Shown here: in pieces, positions 1 through 9,619 of the stretch
Numbering within the stretch: position 1 is the stretch's first letter
Layout: each line of letters opens with the position of its first letter
Assembly: GCF_014839835.1 (NCBI RefSeq)
Contig: NC_071627.1
Coordinates: forward strand, 4,341,001 to 4,405,000
DNA length: 64,000 nucleotides
Reading direction: 5' to 3'
From: Dryobates pubescens
Taxonomy: Eukaryota > Chordata > Aves > Piciformes > Picidae
Notes under the pieces: model-generated
What the model was told of the DNA's origin: nothing
The model's input: only the letters and a program-made list of their open reading frames with translations
Database searches by the model: none
Translations under genes and position numbers: made by a program

Positions 1-560
1 GGGGTGAGTGGCTCCAGGAGGGACATCTCTGCAGGATTCAAAGGGCAGCTGAGGGAACCTGAGCCATGGTGCAGGTTTTCCAGAGACAAGAAGCAGGCAC
101 AGAGTGACCTTTATTGGCACTCAGTCATGCCAAGGGGAAGGCTGAAGCTGAGGAGCCCTCTGCTCTGGGGGACAGGAGAGAGGCCCCCAGCCAGCCCCTG
201 CCCCTCACAGCTGGACAGGACCAGGCAGAGTGAGGAGATGCAGAGGTGTGTGTCCCCCCCCTCCTACCATCACACCATGCACTGAGCTGCCCTGGGCTCA
301 GCCCCTGCCTGCCCAGACTTCCTCTGGCCAGGCTGGGCATGAGCTGCCCTCACACGTGGAGCTGAGCAGCACCCCGGGCCCAGCAGAGCAGAGCCAGGGC
401 TGGGGTTGTGCTTCAGCTGGCTGCTGCTAAGGGAAGGACACTGCTTGGATCCTGGCACTTAGAGATTTCTCCTTTCTTCACCCATCAGGCAGCAGCTGCT
501 GCTCCCTGTGCCCAGGTAGCAAGGCTGAGCACCAAGGCCTGGGTGCAGACACTTGGGGTT
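1..560. other. Intergenic sequence left of first CR1
   Basis: No exon-like reading frame, RNA gene or recognisable repeat body is seen. The only notable signal is a minus-strand AATAAA near position 110. In the human order this side would lead towards SLC35A4, but no part of that gene is recognisable here. Confidence 0.5.
110..115 (-). terminator. Candidate poly(A) signal AATAAA, possibly CD14
   Basis: The plus strand reads TTTATT, giving AATAAA on the minus strand. I see no nearer canonical minus-strand signal between this site and the CD14 stop codon at 2273. CD14 transcripts may therefore run through the CR1 at 561-1590. It could equally belong to an unrecognised transcript. Confidence 0.35.
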
Positions 561-1590
561 CAGAATAGAATAGAATAGAATAGAATAAACCAGGTTGGAA
601 GAGACCTTCAAGATCATCATGTCCAACCTATCATCCAACACCACCTAAACAACTAACCCATGGCACCAAGCACCCTGTCAAGCCTTGTCCTGAACACCCC
701 CAGTGATGGAGACCCCACCACCTCCCCAGGCAGCCCATTCCAGTGGGCAATCACTCTCTCTGTGTAAAACTTCCTCCTAACCTCCAGCCTAAACCTCCCC
801 TGGCACAGCCTGAGACTGTGTCCTCTTGTTCTGGTGCTGGTTGCCTGGGAGAAGAGACCAACCTCTCCCTGACTACAACCTCCCTGCAGGTAATTGTAGA
901 GAGCAATAAGGTCACCCCTGAGTCTCCTCCTCTCCAGGCTAAGCAACCTCAGCTCCCTCAGCCTCTCCTCACAGGGCTGTGTTCCAAGCCCCTCACCAAC
1001 TTTGTTGCCCTTCTCTGGACACCTTCCAGCAAGTCAACCTCCTTCCTAAACTGAGGGGCCCAGAACTGGACACGGACTCCAGGTGTGGCCTAACCAGTGC
1101 AGTGTACAGGGGCACAATGACCTCCCTGCTCCTGCTGGCCACACTGTTCCTGATGCAGGCCAGGATGCCATTGGCCCTCCTGGCTGCCTGGGCACACTGC
1201 AGGCTCATGTTCAGCCTACCATCAACCAGCACCCCCAGGTCCCTCTCAGCCTGCCTGCTCTCAACCACTCTGCCCCCAGCCTGTAGCTCTGCATGGGGTT
1301 GCTGTGGCCAATGTGCAGAACCTGGCACTTGGATGTGTTCAATCTCCTGCCCTTGGCCTCTGCCCATCTGCCCAGCCTGTCGAGGTCCCTCTGCAGAGCC
1401 TCTCTACCCTCCAGCAGATCAACTCCTGCCCCCAGCTTGGTGTCATCAGCAAATTTACTGATGATGGACTCGATGCCCTCATCCAGATCATCAATAAAGA
1501 TGTTAAAGAGCATGGGGCCCAGCACTGATCCCTGGGGCACACCACTGGTGACTGGAGGCTCAGCAGAGCTGGGCTGAGCCTTTGCTAGCA
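561..1590 (-). mobile_element. CR1 LINE, 5'-truncated, with RT C-terminal half
   Basis: On the minus strand the element encodes the end of the reverse transcriptase. It has the [10 protein letters not shown] block and the catalytic FADDTKLG motif near 1440-1520, then the usual CR1 C-terminal region. It ends in an AGAAT-type (ATTCT reversed) microsatellite tail at 561-586. It is about 1 kb against a full length of about 4.5 kb and is interrupted by stops. Among the longest and best preserved copies here. Confidence 0.93.
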
Positions 1591-1998
1591 CCCAGCAGAC
1601 CTCAAGGTCCTCTGCTCAGCTTCCTGTCTTCTGTGGCGCTGGTCCTGTGCTGGGCCACAGCTCAGAGCCATTCCCACAGCCAGAGCCTGGCTGGGGCCAG
1701 TGCAGCAGAGAGGCTGTGGAGGCCACCAGGAAGGTTGTGTTTGGGGAGCCACAGGGCTGCAGGGTGGGAGAAGGACCCTGGGTGGGGCCCTGCGGGGCTT
1801 AGGGCACTGGAGCACTGCTTGCAGTGCTGCAAACGTGGTGGAGCTGAAGTCCTCTTGTTGAGGGCAGAAGACATCCCAGGGGCACTGGATGCACCTTGAG
1901 GGGTTAGGGTTGCCACAAGGAAAACCTCTCTGGTCAGATCATGGCAAGGGGCTTTGCCTGCCACCCCCTCAGGCAAAGCCACAGCCACTGAGGGATAA
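1591..1998. other. Unannotated intergenic stretch
   Basis: Non-repetitive sequence without a convincing coding or RNA signal. It lies downstream of the CD14 stop codon and could be CD14 3' untranslated sequence. Confidence 0.4.
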
Positions 1999-2150
1999 TC
2001 ACAGCCTGGCCTGGCTGGAAGAGACCTCAAGAGTCCAACCACCACCCAACATCTCCCTGTGCATAACTCACTCCCTAAGCTCCTCACCCAAACCTCTTCC
2101 AAACATCCCCCCCAGGGATGCTGATTCTAGCACCTCCCTGGGCAGCCAGG
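1999..2150 (-). mobile_element. CR1 LINE 3' fragment
   Basis: It begins with the reversed CR1 tail wording (ggctggaagagacctcaaga). It continues with the diverged cysteine-poor C-terminal region up to 'cctccctgggcagcc'. It lies about 120 bp downstream of the CD14 stop codon, so it is probably in the CD14 3' UTR. Confidence 0.7.
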
Positions 2151-2272
2151 GACCGTGGCCTGGGGACACCGAGAGAGCCCCTCCCCAGCAGCTGGGGGTC
2201 CTGTGAGCCTCGCCGGGGAGATCCTGGCCGGGCAGCCCCCCGGGGGGGAGCCCTGGGGGGGCTGTTTCCAGG

Positions 2273-3613
2273 TCAGGCTGCGCGGCAGGGCAGGGCGAGC
2301 CCAGCCCTGGCTCTGAGCAGGCAGCCGGCGGCGGCGGCGCCCAGCAGGGCGAGGATGAGGCAGGGAACGATGACCGCAGCAGGCTGACACCGCAGCACCG
2401 ACACCGGCACGGCCGCCACCGGCACGCCCCGGTAGCCAGGCGGGGCCTGGCACACGTAGTCCTGGGGCCAGCCCTGCCCGAGCCGGCCCCTGCCCGCCAG
2501 CGCCTGCAGCCCCCCGGCGCCGGAGCAGGAGCAGTCGTAGGGGTTGCCAGGCGCTGCCAGCTCCCGCAGCTGCTTCACCTCGGCCCAGGGCAGCTCCCGC
2601 AGCGAGTTGTTGCCCAGGGTCAGGGTGTCCAGCATGGGGCACTGCCCGAGCGGGGGCGCAGCCTGCAGCAGGTTGTGGCTCAGGAAGAGCTTCTTCAGGG
2701 AGCCCAGGGAGAGGTCTACGGCGCGGAGGTGGTTGCGGCTCAGGTCCAGCACCTCCAGGCTGCGAGGCAGAGGTGCGGGGACTTCATCCAAGCCGGTGCT
2801 GGACAAGTTAAAGGTTCGGAGGGACTGTGGCCACCGGCAGGAGGAGGTGGGGTCCACCAGCAGCTTGTTGTGGCTGAGATCCAGGTGCTGGAGCTCGGGC
2901 AGCAGCCGCAGACCCTGGCAGGCGGCGCGGTAGGACCTCAGGCGGTTGTGCCGCAGGCTCAGCGCCTGGAGCCGAGGGAAAGCTCCCGGGCAGAAGGCAG
3001 ACCCCAGGCTCTCGTCCCCGAGGCTGTTGTGCGCCACGTCCAGCGAGCGCAGGGCTGCGAAGAGGCTGCCGATGGCACAGGGCAGGCTGGCGACGCCGCA
3101 GGCGGTGAGCGACAGCTCCCGCAGCTCCCGCAGCCAGCGGCTCAGGCTCCGCAGCTCCTGCTCCCGGCCGGCCAGCGGCGCGGAGCTCACCTGGTGGAAG
3201 CGCAGGGACAGGATGGGCAGCTCCCGGCCGGCCATCTGCTGCCAGTCGCCCTGCCCCTCGAAAGTGCAGCTCTCAAACGCCAGCTCCTGCACCTGGGTGT
3301 AGGAGAAGAACCTGAGCACTCGGGCGAGGAGTGCCTCGGGCACCAGGAGATCCCCAAAGACGATTTTCCTGACGGTCAGGGAGCCCAGCATGTCAATGGT
3401 GGAGGGGTCCGGGTCTGTGATGGGGAGGGCCACGTATCTCTGCAGCTCTCCCCCCCAGAACTCCACCACAGTGGCTGGGAGGCACTGGATGATGCTGCCT
3501 AAGCTCTCCTCAGACAGGTTGTAGCAGGTGCAGTGCTCCTGGGTGCGGTTGAAGAAGCATCTGCCCTCTGCCTCCAGCAGCCCCAGCAGCAGCAGCAGCA
3601 CAGCCACCTCCAT
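2273..3613 (-). CDS. CD14: CD14, LPS co-receptor with leucine-rich repeats
   Basis: CD14 binds lipopolysaccharide and passes it to the TLR4/MD-2 complex on myeloid cells. The 446-aa frame is continuous. It starts with a signal peptide (MEVAVLLLLLGLLEAEG), followed by N-glycosylation sites NRT and NLS, and then about ten LRRs (LDLSHNKL, LDLSRNHL, LTLGNNSL). A cysteine cap (YDCSCSG) follows. The C-terminus is a hydrophobic helix, [19 protein letters not shown], then a basic RARAG tail. That suggests a type I membrane anchor rather than the GPI signal of mammals, as reported for chicken CD14. I chose the ATG at 3611-3613 because the signal peptide follows at once; the frame stays open 26 codons further upstream into CR1 sequence. 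In mammals an intron follows the ATG codon; here ATG and exon body are contiguous. Position next to TMCO6 matches human 5q31.3. Confidence 0.95.
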   Translation of the reverse strand: MEVAVLLLLLGLLEAEGRCFFNRTQEHCTCYNLSEESLGSIIQCLPATVVEFWGGELQRYVALPITDPDPSTIDMLGSLTVRKIVFGDLLVPEALLARVLRFFSYTQVQELAFESCTFEGQGDWQQMAGRELPILSLRFHQVSSAPLAGREQELRSLSRWLRELRELSLTACGVASLPCAIGSLFAALRSLDVAHNSLGDESLGSAFCPGAFPRLQALSLRHNRLRSYRAACQGLRLLPELQHLDLSHNKLLVDPTSSCRWPQSLRTFNLSSTGLDEVPAPLPRSLEVLDLSRNHLRAVDLSLGSLKKLFLSHNLLQAAPPLGQCPMLDTLTLGNNSLRELPWAEVKQLRELAAPGNPYDCSCSGAGGLQALAGRGRLGQGWPQDYVCQAPPGYRGVPVAAVPVSVLRCQPAAVIVPCLILALLGAAAAGCLLRARAGLALPCRAA

Positions 3614-3639
3614 CCTGAGCAACCTGGCAACCAGAAGAT

Positions 3640-4290
3640 CACAGAGTGGGGGCAGGGGTTGCAAGGGACCTCCAGAGATCATCCAGCCCAACCCCCTGCC
3701 AGAGCAGCATCACCCAGGGCAGGGCACATGGGAACACATCCAGGTGGGGCTTGGAAGTCTGCAGAGAAGAAGACTCCACAACCTCTCTGGGCAGCCTGCT
3801 CCAGGGCTCCAGCAGCCTCACAACAAAGTTTCTCCTCATGTTGAGGTGGAACCTCCTGGGTTCCAGCTTGTGCCCATTGCCCCTTGTCCTGTCACTGGGC
3901 ACCACAAAACAGAGCCTGGCACCTTCATCCTGACCCCCACCCCTCAGATATCGATAGACATTGATCAGATCCCTCTTGGCCTTCTCCTCCCTACACTAGA
4001 CAGCCCCAGGGCTCAGCCTTGCTTCACAGCAGAGATGTTCTTCCTGTCCCTTCATCATCCTCACAGCCTCCACTGGGCTCTCTCCAGCAGGCCTCTGTCT
4101 CTCTGGAGCTGGGGAGCCCAGAGCTGGACGCAGGATTGCAGCTGTGGTCTCAGCAGGGCAGAGCAGAGGGGCAGGAGAGCTTCCCCAGCCCTGCTGGCCA
4201 CACTTTGCTTGCTGCAGCCCAGGACCCCATTGTCTCTGTTGCCCACAAGGGCACATTGCTGTGCCATCATCAATGGTGAGGGGCAGCAGC
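3640..4290 (-). mobile_element. CR1 LINE fragment upstream of CD14
   Basis: Minus-strand CR1 C-terminal coding remnant, with the phrases NGVLGCSKQSVASRAGE and LLPLCSALLRPQL at 4061-4273. The 3' tail lies at about 3640-3700. The tail is only about 30 bp from the CD14 start codon, so the CD14 upstream region is CR1-derived. Confidence 0.9.
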
Positions 4291-4559
4291 ACTCTTATGG
4301 CAGCTGAGGGCAGCTGCAGGAGGGTGGCTCGGGCAGGGTCAGCCTGGGCACAGCTCTGCCCTCATCCCTCCTGCCCAACCACCCTTCACGTGGGTCCAGC
4401 ACACCCCAGCAGCACGCAGCTGGCTGCTCAGCCACGACAAACACCAGGCAGGCACCACCCAAGAGCCGTGCCACCTTGGCAGGGAGGTGGTAGCCCCGGG
4501 CTCACCCCACCCCAAGGTGCCAGCAGGGCAGGGCAGGGCAGCTGCTGGGCTCTGTGCTT

Positions 4560-4865
4560 TCACAGCTTCACAGACTGCAGCGGGTTGGAAGGGACTCTCC
4601 AAGCTCACCTTGTCCAGCCCTCCTGCAGGCAGCAGGGACACCCCCAACCAGAGCAGGCTGCCCAGGGACACAGCAAATCTGATCTTAATGGCTGCAGGGC
4701 TGGGGCCTCACCCTCCTCTGGGCAGCCTGTGCCAGAGTCTCCCCACCCCCACAGTGCAGAGCTCCCTCCTGATGTCCAACCCAGCCCTGCCCTGCTCCAG
4801 CTCCAAAACGCTGCCCCTCGGCCCTCCCCAGCCTTCCTCTAGGTCCCCTTCAGACACTGACATGC
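4560..4865 (-). mobile_element. CR1 LINE 3' fragment
   Basis: The reversed tail (gggttggaagggactctcc) begins at about 4580. It is followed by the CR1 subfamily phrase with 'cctgcaggcagcagggaca' and the end of the coding region up to about 4865. Confidence 0.88.
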
Positions 4866-5029
4866 AGCTCTAAGGTCTCGCACCTGGGTCCTGTCCCTGA
4901 GTGAGTCGCAGGCGTCAGGAGACACCACACAGCCGGAGGAGCCAGGCAGAGCCTGCTGAGCACGGGCTGGGCTCTGGCTGTGCACCTCTGCAGTGCTTGC
5001 TGCAGCCTGGGGCAGGAAATTGCAACACA

Positions 5030-5487
5030 CACCTGGCTCTAGGTTGTGCTTTCTGTCCCCCACAGACAGACCTGACTCCAGCTTGTCCTTTCTGTCACCC
5101 CCAGACCTGGCTCTAAGCTGTGCTTTCTGTCACCCCCTCCCCAGACCTGACTCCAGCTTGTCCTTTCTGTCACCCCCAGACCTGGCTCTAAGCTGTGCTT
5201 TCTGTCACCCCCCTCCCCAGACCTGGCTCTAAGCTGTGCTTTCTGTCACCCCCTCCCCAGACCTGACTCCAGCTTGTCCTTTCTGTCACCCCCAGACCTG
5301 GCTCTAAGCTGTGCTTTCTGTCACCCCCTAGACCTGGCTCTAAGCTGTGCTTTCTGTCACCCCCTCCCCAGACCTGACTCCAGCTTGTCCTTTCTGTCAC
5401 CCCCAGACCTGGCTCTAGGTTGTGCTTTCTGTCCCCCCCACTCCCCAGACCTGGCTCTATGTTGTCCTTTCTGTCCCCCTGTGCCTT
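5030..5487. repeat. Minisatellite, about 36-40-bp unit, ~12 copies
   Basis: Two alternating half-unit types recur: 'gacctggctctaagctgtg' and 'gacctgactccagcttgtc'. Each is followed by cctttctgtcaccccc or gctttctgtcaccccc. Copies are nearly identical, so expansion is recent. No coding role is apparent. Confidence 0.92.
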
Positions 5488-5489
5488 GC

Positions 5490-6340
5490 TTCACCACCAG
5501 CCTCCAAGGAGACCCTCAGAGGACTGTGTGAGACTCTGCAGAGGTCTCTCTCAGCACCCAGCTTTGCTGCCCAGCTGCTGGCAGGGCACAGATGGGCTGC
5601 TGCCAGCCTGTGCTGACTCAGCTGTCCCAGCACACAGCTGGGCTGGCGGTGAGGAGCTGTTGGGGGTCTGCAGCCCAACCTCCTGCTTCCAGCAGCTCTG
5701 CTGCCAGCACCTGCCCCCAGCAGCCACAGTTCTGCTCTGCCCCAAACCCTGCCAGGAGCTCTCCCTACCTCTCTGTGCTGCCGTGGGGCTGCTGCATCCT
5801 CCCGGGGAGCAGCTCTCCTCCGAGTGCCCTGGCTGGAGGGGCAGCTCCAAACGGGGCTGGTGTGGCCAGTGGCCAGTGAGTCACCAGCCAGCCCTCACCG
5901 GGGCCTTCCTTCTCCCCACTGCAGCTTCCTCAAGCTGCTGCCAAACCCCAGGCTGAGGTGGCAAGGGCTCAGCTCTCCTGCCTCGGAGCCTCCCTTGCTG
6001 AGGCCTCCAGCTGGAGCAGACCTCAAGCGCCTGCAGATATCTTCCAGCTGCCCTTGGGGCTTCTGCAGCCCTCTCCTGCCCACCTCAGGATCCAGGGGGC
6101 TGCTGGGCAGCTGGAGGCAGGCTCCCAGGCACTGCCCTGGCTCCTGCTGCATGACTTCCTGATCAGGATGGGGCCACAGGAAGCAACTTGTCCCATGGGC
6201 AGCCACCCAAGGCACTTCTGCTTCACTTCTCTTCACCAAGGAGCTCTTGGGGCTGCCCAAGGCTGTGGGCTGGGAAGAGCTGTGGTGGAAGTGCCCAGTG
6301 CTGCTCCCAGCCCCAGGAAGGCTGAGGAAGAGGGGGTGGT
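5490..6340. other. Intergenic stretch, no gene seen
   Basis: GC-rich unique sequence rich in cagctg and ctgctg words. No frame shows conserved protein character and no splice-bounded exon stands out. Confidence 0.4.
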
Positions 6341-6344
6341 CAAG

Positions 6345-6720
6345 GCTCACTTTTGGGCCCCCCACTCCAAGAAGGACATGGAGGAGAAGGGCAGCAAAGG
6401 TGGGGAAGGGACCGGGGAGGAGCAGCTGAGGGAGCTGGGGGTGTTCAGTGTAGAGCAGAGGAGGCTGGGGGAGACCTCATTGCTCTCTACAGCTCCCTCA
6501 GAGGAGGCTGCAGTGAGCTGGGGGTTGGGCTCTGCCCCCTAGGAACAAGTGATAGGCTGAGAGGAAATGTTCTCAAGTTGCCCCAGGGGAGGTTTAGGTC
6601 AGACATGAGGAACAATTTCTTCCCCTTGAGGGTTGTCAAGCCTGGGACAGGCTGCCCAGGGCAGTGGTGGAATCCCCTGGAGGGGTTTCAAGCTGTGGAG
6701 AGGTGGTGGTGAGGGCCAAG
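6345..6720 (+). mobile_element. CR1 LINE fragment
   Basis: Plus-oriented end of the CR1 coding region ('aagaaggacatggaggag' through 'caggctgcccagggcagtgg'). The 3' tail is truncated or lost near 6715. Confidence 0.87.
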
Positions 6721-7299
6721 GCAGCAAAGCTTTGCAGACACCAAGAGGAGCTGCAGAAGTAACCTCAGCAAGCAGCTTGGGCAGGCAGCTCCTGCCCCAG
6801 CTGCGGGGACACTGCGGTGAAGTCCCTAATGCCACATCAGCACCACCCTGGGAACTGCACCTTCCAGCCATGCAGTTTGCTTGCCTGAGACCCAACCCAG
6901 GCAGGGAAATCCCCAGGGAAGGAGAAATCCCTGACAGGTCTGTCCAAGTGCCTGGTGGCCTCCGCTCCCTGATGGAGACCTTGGCACAGGCACAGCCTCC
7001 AGCTGCCAATGGAGCATGAGCCAAGCCCAGGAGCCACCTTGCCAAGGAAGGCAGCCTTGGGGGGAGGAGTGTCCCTCACAGCACACAGCTGCACACAGGG
7101 CAGCTGGGAACTGCTCCTGTCCCCCTCCTACCTGGGCCACAGGCAGCTGGGGAACGCTCTGGGTGCCAGGGTGTGACAGTCCCACAGCCTTCTGCGTCAC
7201 CTTCTGCGTGGTGCTCAGCAGCCTGGGGGCTCTGAGCAGCAGCAAGCTCCCCGCATCTGCAAGCAAAGATTTGTTTGGGCTGGTGCTGGCCACCTCAGA

Positions 7300-7415
7300 G
7301 CCACAGAACCGTTTTGGTTGGAAGAGATCTTTGAGGTCACCAAATCCAACCACGAACCCAGGTCACCCCTGAGCCATGGCCCTCAGCACCACACCCCCAG
7401 GGCTTTCAATCTGCT
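7300..7415 (-). mobile_element. CR1 LINE 3' tail fragment
   Basis: The short reversed tail includes cagaaccgttttggttgga and 'gaggtcaccaaatccaacc'. It lacks the coding part. Confidence 0.75.
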
Positions 7416-7419
7416 GTTG

Positions 7420-8685
7420 CTCTCTGGGAGGTGGGGGAGGACCAGGCTTGGAGGAGGAAAGTGTGGTGACCTACAGACCCTTCCTGAGAGAAGGAAGAAA
7501 ACTCTTGGCTCCTTCAAATGCTTCCTGGCAGGATGAAGTTCTTACAGCTGCTCTCCCGGAGGCCAGAGAAACTGGAAACGCTGTTTCCAATACCTGGTTA
7601 CCAAAATCAGGCCCCATGGATGTGTCTGCCTACCTCCACCTGTCTGTACAGCAAGGAGGAAAACACCAACAGCATGTTGACCAAGAAAAACACAAGAGCT
7701 TGGTTTACTCTGTTGCATCTTACACAACCAGTGCCCGAACGCCAGAGACCGTACTCGAGGAAGACAATTGTTTATACGGGCCACCAGCTAAGCAGGGCCT
7801 GCAAGCTAAAGCTGAAGCAAAACTTCCCAAGAGCTGGGTGCCTCTCACAAACCCCAGCAAGAGCATTGCCCATCACAGCAGTGATTCAGCCCTCCCCGTG
7901 AACACCACTTTGCAAGGCACCCCAGCGTCACCCGCGCCCTTCAGCGGACGCTTTCTCCCCGGCAAGCCTTCCCTCTGGCAAGATGGAAGCAGGGAATGAT
8001 CCTGGAACTTGGGAAAGAGGGGTTTGCAGAGTACACCAAAAAGCTTTCCCCCCCCTCCCCACAAGGAGAGCTTTTTTCGTGCAGCTTTGGAGTCCATCCT
8101 ACTGCCTGAAGCGCCAGCCACTGAGGAGCAGAGGGAAAGCGCTGCAGTTTCCGGCTGCTCGTCCGGGGTGCAGCAGGTCTTGGAAGAGGTTGGCCAGGGG
8201 CAGGCTCTGGAAAGCTCTGTTCAGCAGGAGGCTCTTCAGGATCTGGGCCTGGTGGGCTGCGTGGCTGAGTATCCAGGCCAGTTGTGTGGGACCGAATGGG
8301 AAACTCCAGGGAAACCAAAGCCCTTCCTGAGGAGTGCTTTTGACAACCCCCTGCAGGTTGCAGCACGCATTGGAGCCCTAAATCGTGCTGCCAATTGTGA
8401 CTTCCAGGTGAGGTGTGGGCTCATTGTGGTTGCCTACAAGGATGGCTCCCCTGCCCCTCCCCATCTCGGGGATCCCCATCTGCGCTCCCCCTGGAAGAAG
8501 TGGCTCTTGCGCCTCGAGGAGTGCAAGGACAAAAACTGAGGCCAGCCAAGGCATGCAGAGGCAAGTGGGCTCAGCACAGAGTGAAGCCCACCATTTTAAT
8601 ACATAGCTTTGGGACTTTGGCTGAATTTTTAACATAAAGTCTCCTCCCCCCCTCAATAAAGCAAAGCAAAACCAAGGGCTGCGGT
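7420..8685. other. Unassigned unique island, possible exon(s)
   Basis: This 1.25-kb stretch is not CR1 or minisatellite. On the plus strand a frame runs from 8009 to 8539. A 51-bp piece at 8357-8407 sits between an acceptor-like 'cccctgcag' and a good donor, 'cag|gtgagg', and reads VAARIGALNRAANCDFQ. An AATAAA follows at 8655. On the minus strand a leucine-rich frame (about 8130-8360, HQAQILKSLLLNRAFQSL) also looks protein-like, probably as the antisense of a Gln/Glu-rich frame. I recognise no family. It could be a lineage-specific transcript, a remnant, or chance. Confidence 0.3.
8655..8660 (+). terminator. Candidate poly(A) signal AATAAA
   Basis: A canonical hexamer downstream of the plus-strand frame that ends at 8539. 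It would fit a transcript from the 7.4-8.7 kb island, if one exists. Confidence 0.3.
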
Positions 8686-8687
8686 GC

Positions 8688-8750
8688 AGGGTTGGACTTG
8701 TGGATCTTTGAGGTCTCTTCCAACCTTGGTGATACTGTGTGTGAAGTACT
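8688..8750 (+). mobile_element. CR1 LINE 3' tail fragment
   Basis: A plus-oriented tail, ggttggacttgtggatcttt followed by gaggtctcttccaacctt, ending in gatactgtg. Only about 60 bp of recognisable CR1 remains. Confidence 0.7.
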
Positions 8751-9399
8751 GTGTGTGAAACCCCCCCCAGAGGTGAGGGCTGACCACTGCCCTGGGCAAC
8801 CTGGCCAGGCCTGGACAACCTTTTTAGTTGGGATCATAGCAGCCTTGCTGAGTTTTCCTCACTCCTCCTTCTGGGCAGTTAAGAGAGCTCTGCCTGCGCC
8901 TGGCACCTTTGAACTGCTGCCCAGCAGCTGCCTTCTGCTGAAGATGAAGCTCCTCTGCCTCCTCAGGGGCCAGCCACATCCTGCTTCAACTTGAGAAGTG
9001 GGTTTTGGAACCATCTTTTTGCTGATGACTTCCTTCTTCTCACCCCTGTGAAAGATCCAAGCCCTGGTGCCTCGTGTCCCTGGTGAAACTCTGGGCTTGG
9101 GGAGCTTCACCAAATGCAGCTCAGCTCAGGAAGGAGCAGGAGCTGCTGGCTACAGCCCAGCAAGGCCAGCAGGGTCCGGCCTCTGCTTGGTTTTCCCCCC
9201 ACCAAGCACACTTGTGTCTGTGTCCCTGTGTGCAGGTCCTGCACTTCATCCCTGGAGGCAGTGCTGGGACCACTGGCAGCACCACAGAGGGTCACAGCAC
9301 CTAGAAAGGTCATCCTGTGCTCCCTGTGACCCAGCCAGGTAGCTCTGTTGGCCCCAGCCATGCAAGAGGGCTGGCTGTGTGCCCTCAGGACAGGATCAC

Positions 9400-9605
9400 A
9401 GGATCCCAGATCAGAGGATGTTAAGGGTTGGAAGGGACCTTCCAGTCCAACCTCCCTGGCAGAGCAAGGCCAGGGCAGATTAGAGCAGGAGGAGAAGCTC
9501 CCTGGATCTGCTGGACACACTCCTCTGCACCCCAGGATGGCACAGGATGCCCAGCCACCACCCTGCTCCAGGAAGGTCTCCTCTTGGTCCTCCTAGAACG
9601 GTTTG
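9400..9605 (-). mobile_element. CR1 LINE 3' fragment, diverged
   Basis: It starts with the reversed tail 'gggttggaagggaccttcca'. The body quickly becomes unlike the other copies, so its right limit is uncertain. Confidence 0.6.
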
Positions 9606-9619
9606 AGTAGGCAAAGGTC

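Noticed and set aside
1211-1591. Reverse transcriptase-like frame as a host gene
   Set aside because: It carries CR1 RT motifs and ends in a CR1 tail. It is a truncated LINE.
3614-3691. Longer CD14 start 26 codons upstream
   Set aside because: The extra residues come from CR1 tail sequence and would bury the signal peptide.
5030-5487. Regular repeats as a CRISPR array
   Set aside because: Units are directly tandem without unique spacers, and the genome is vertebrate.
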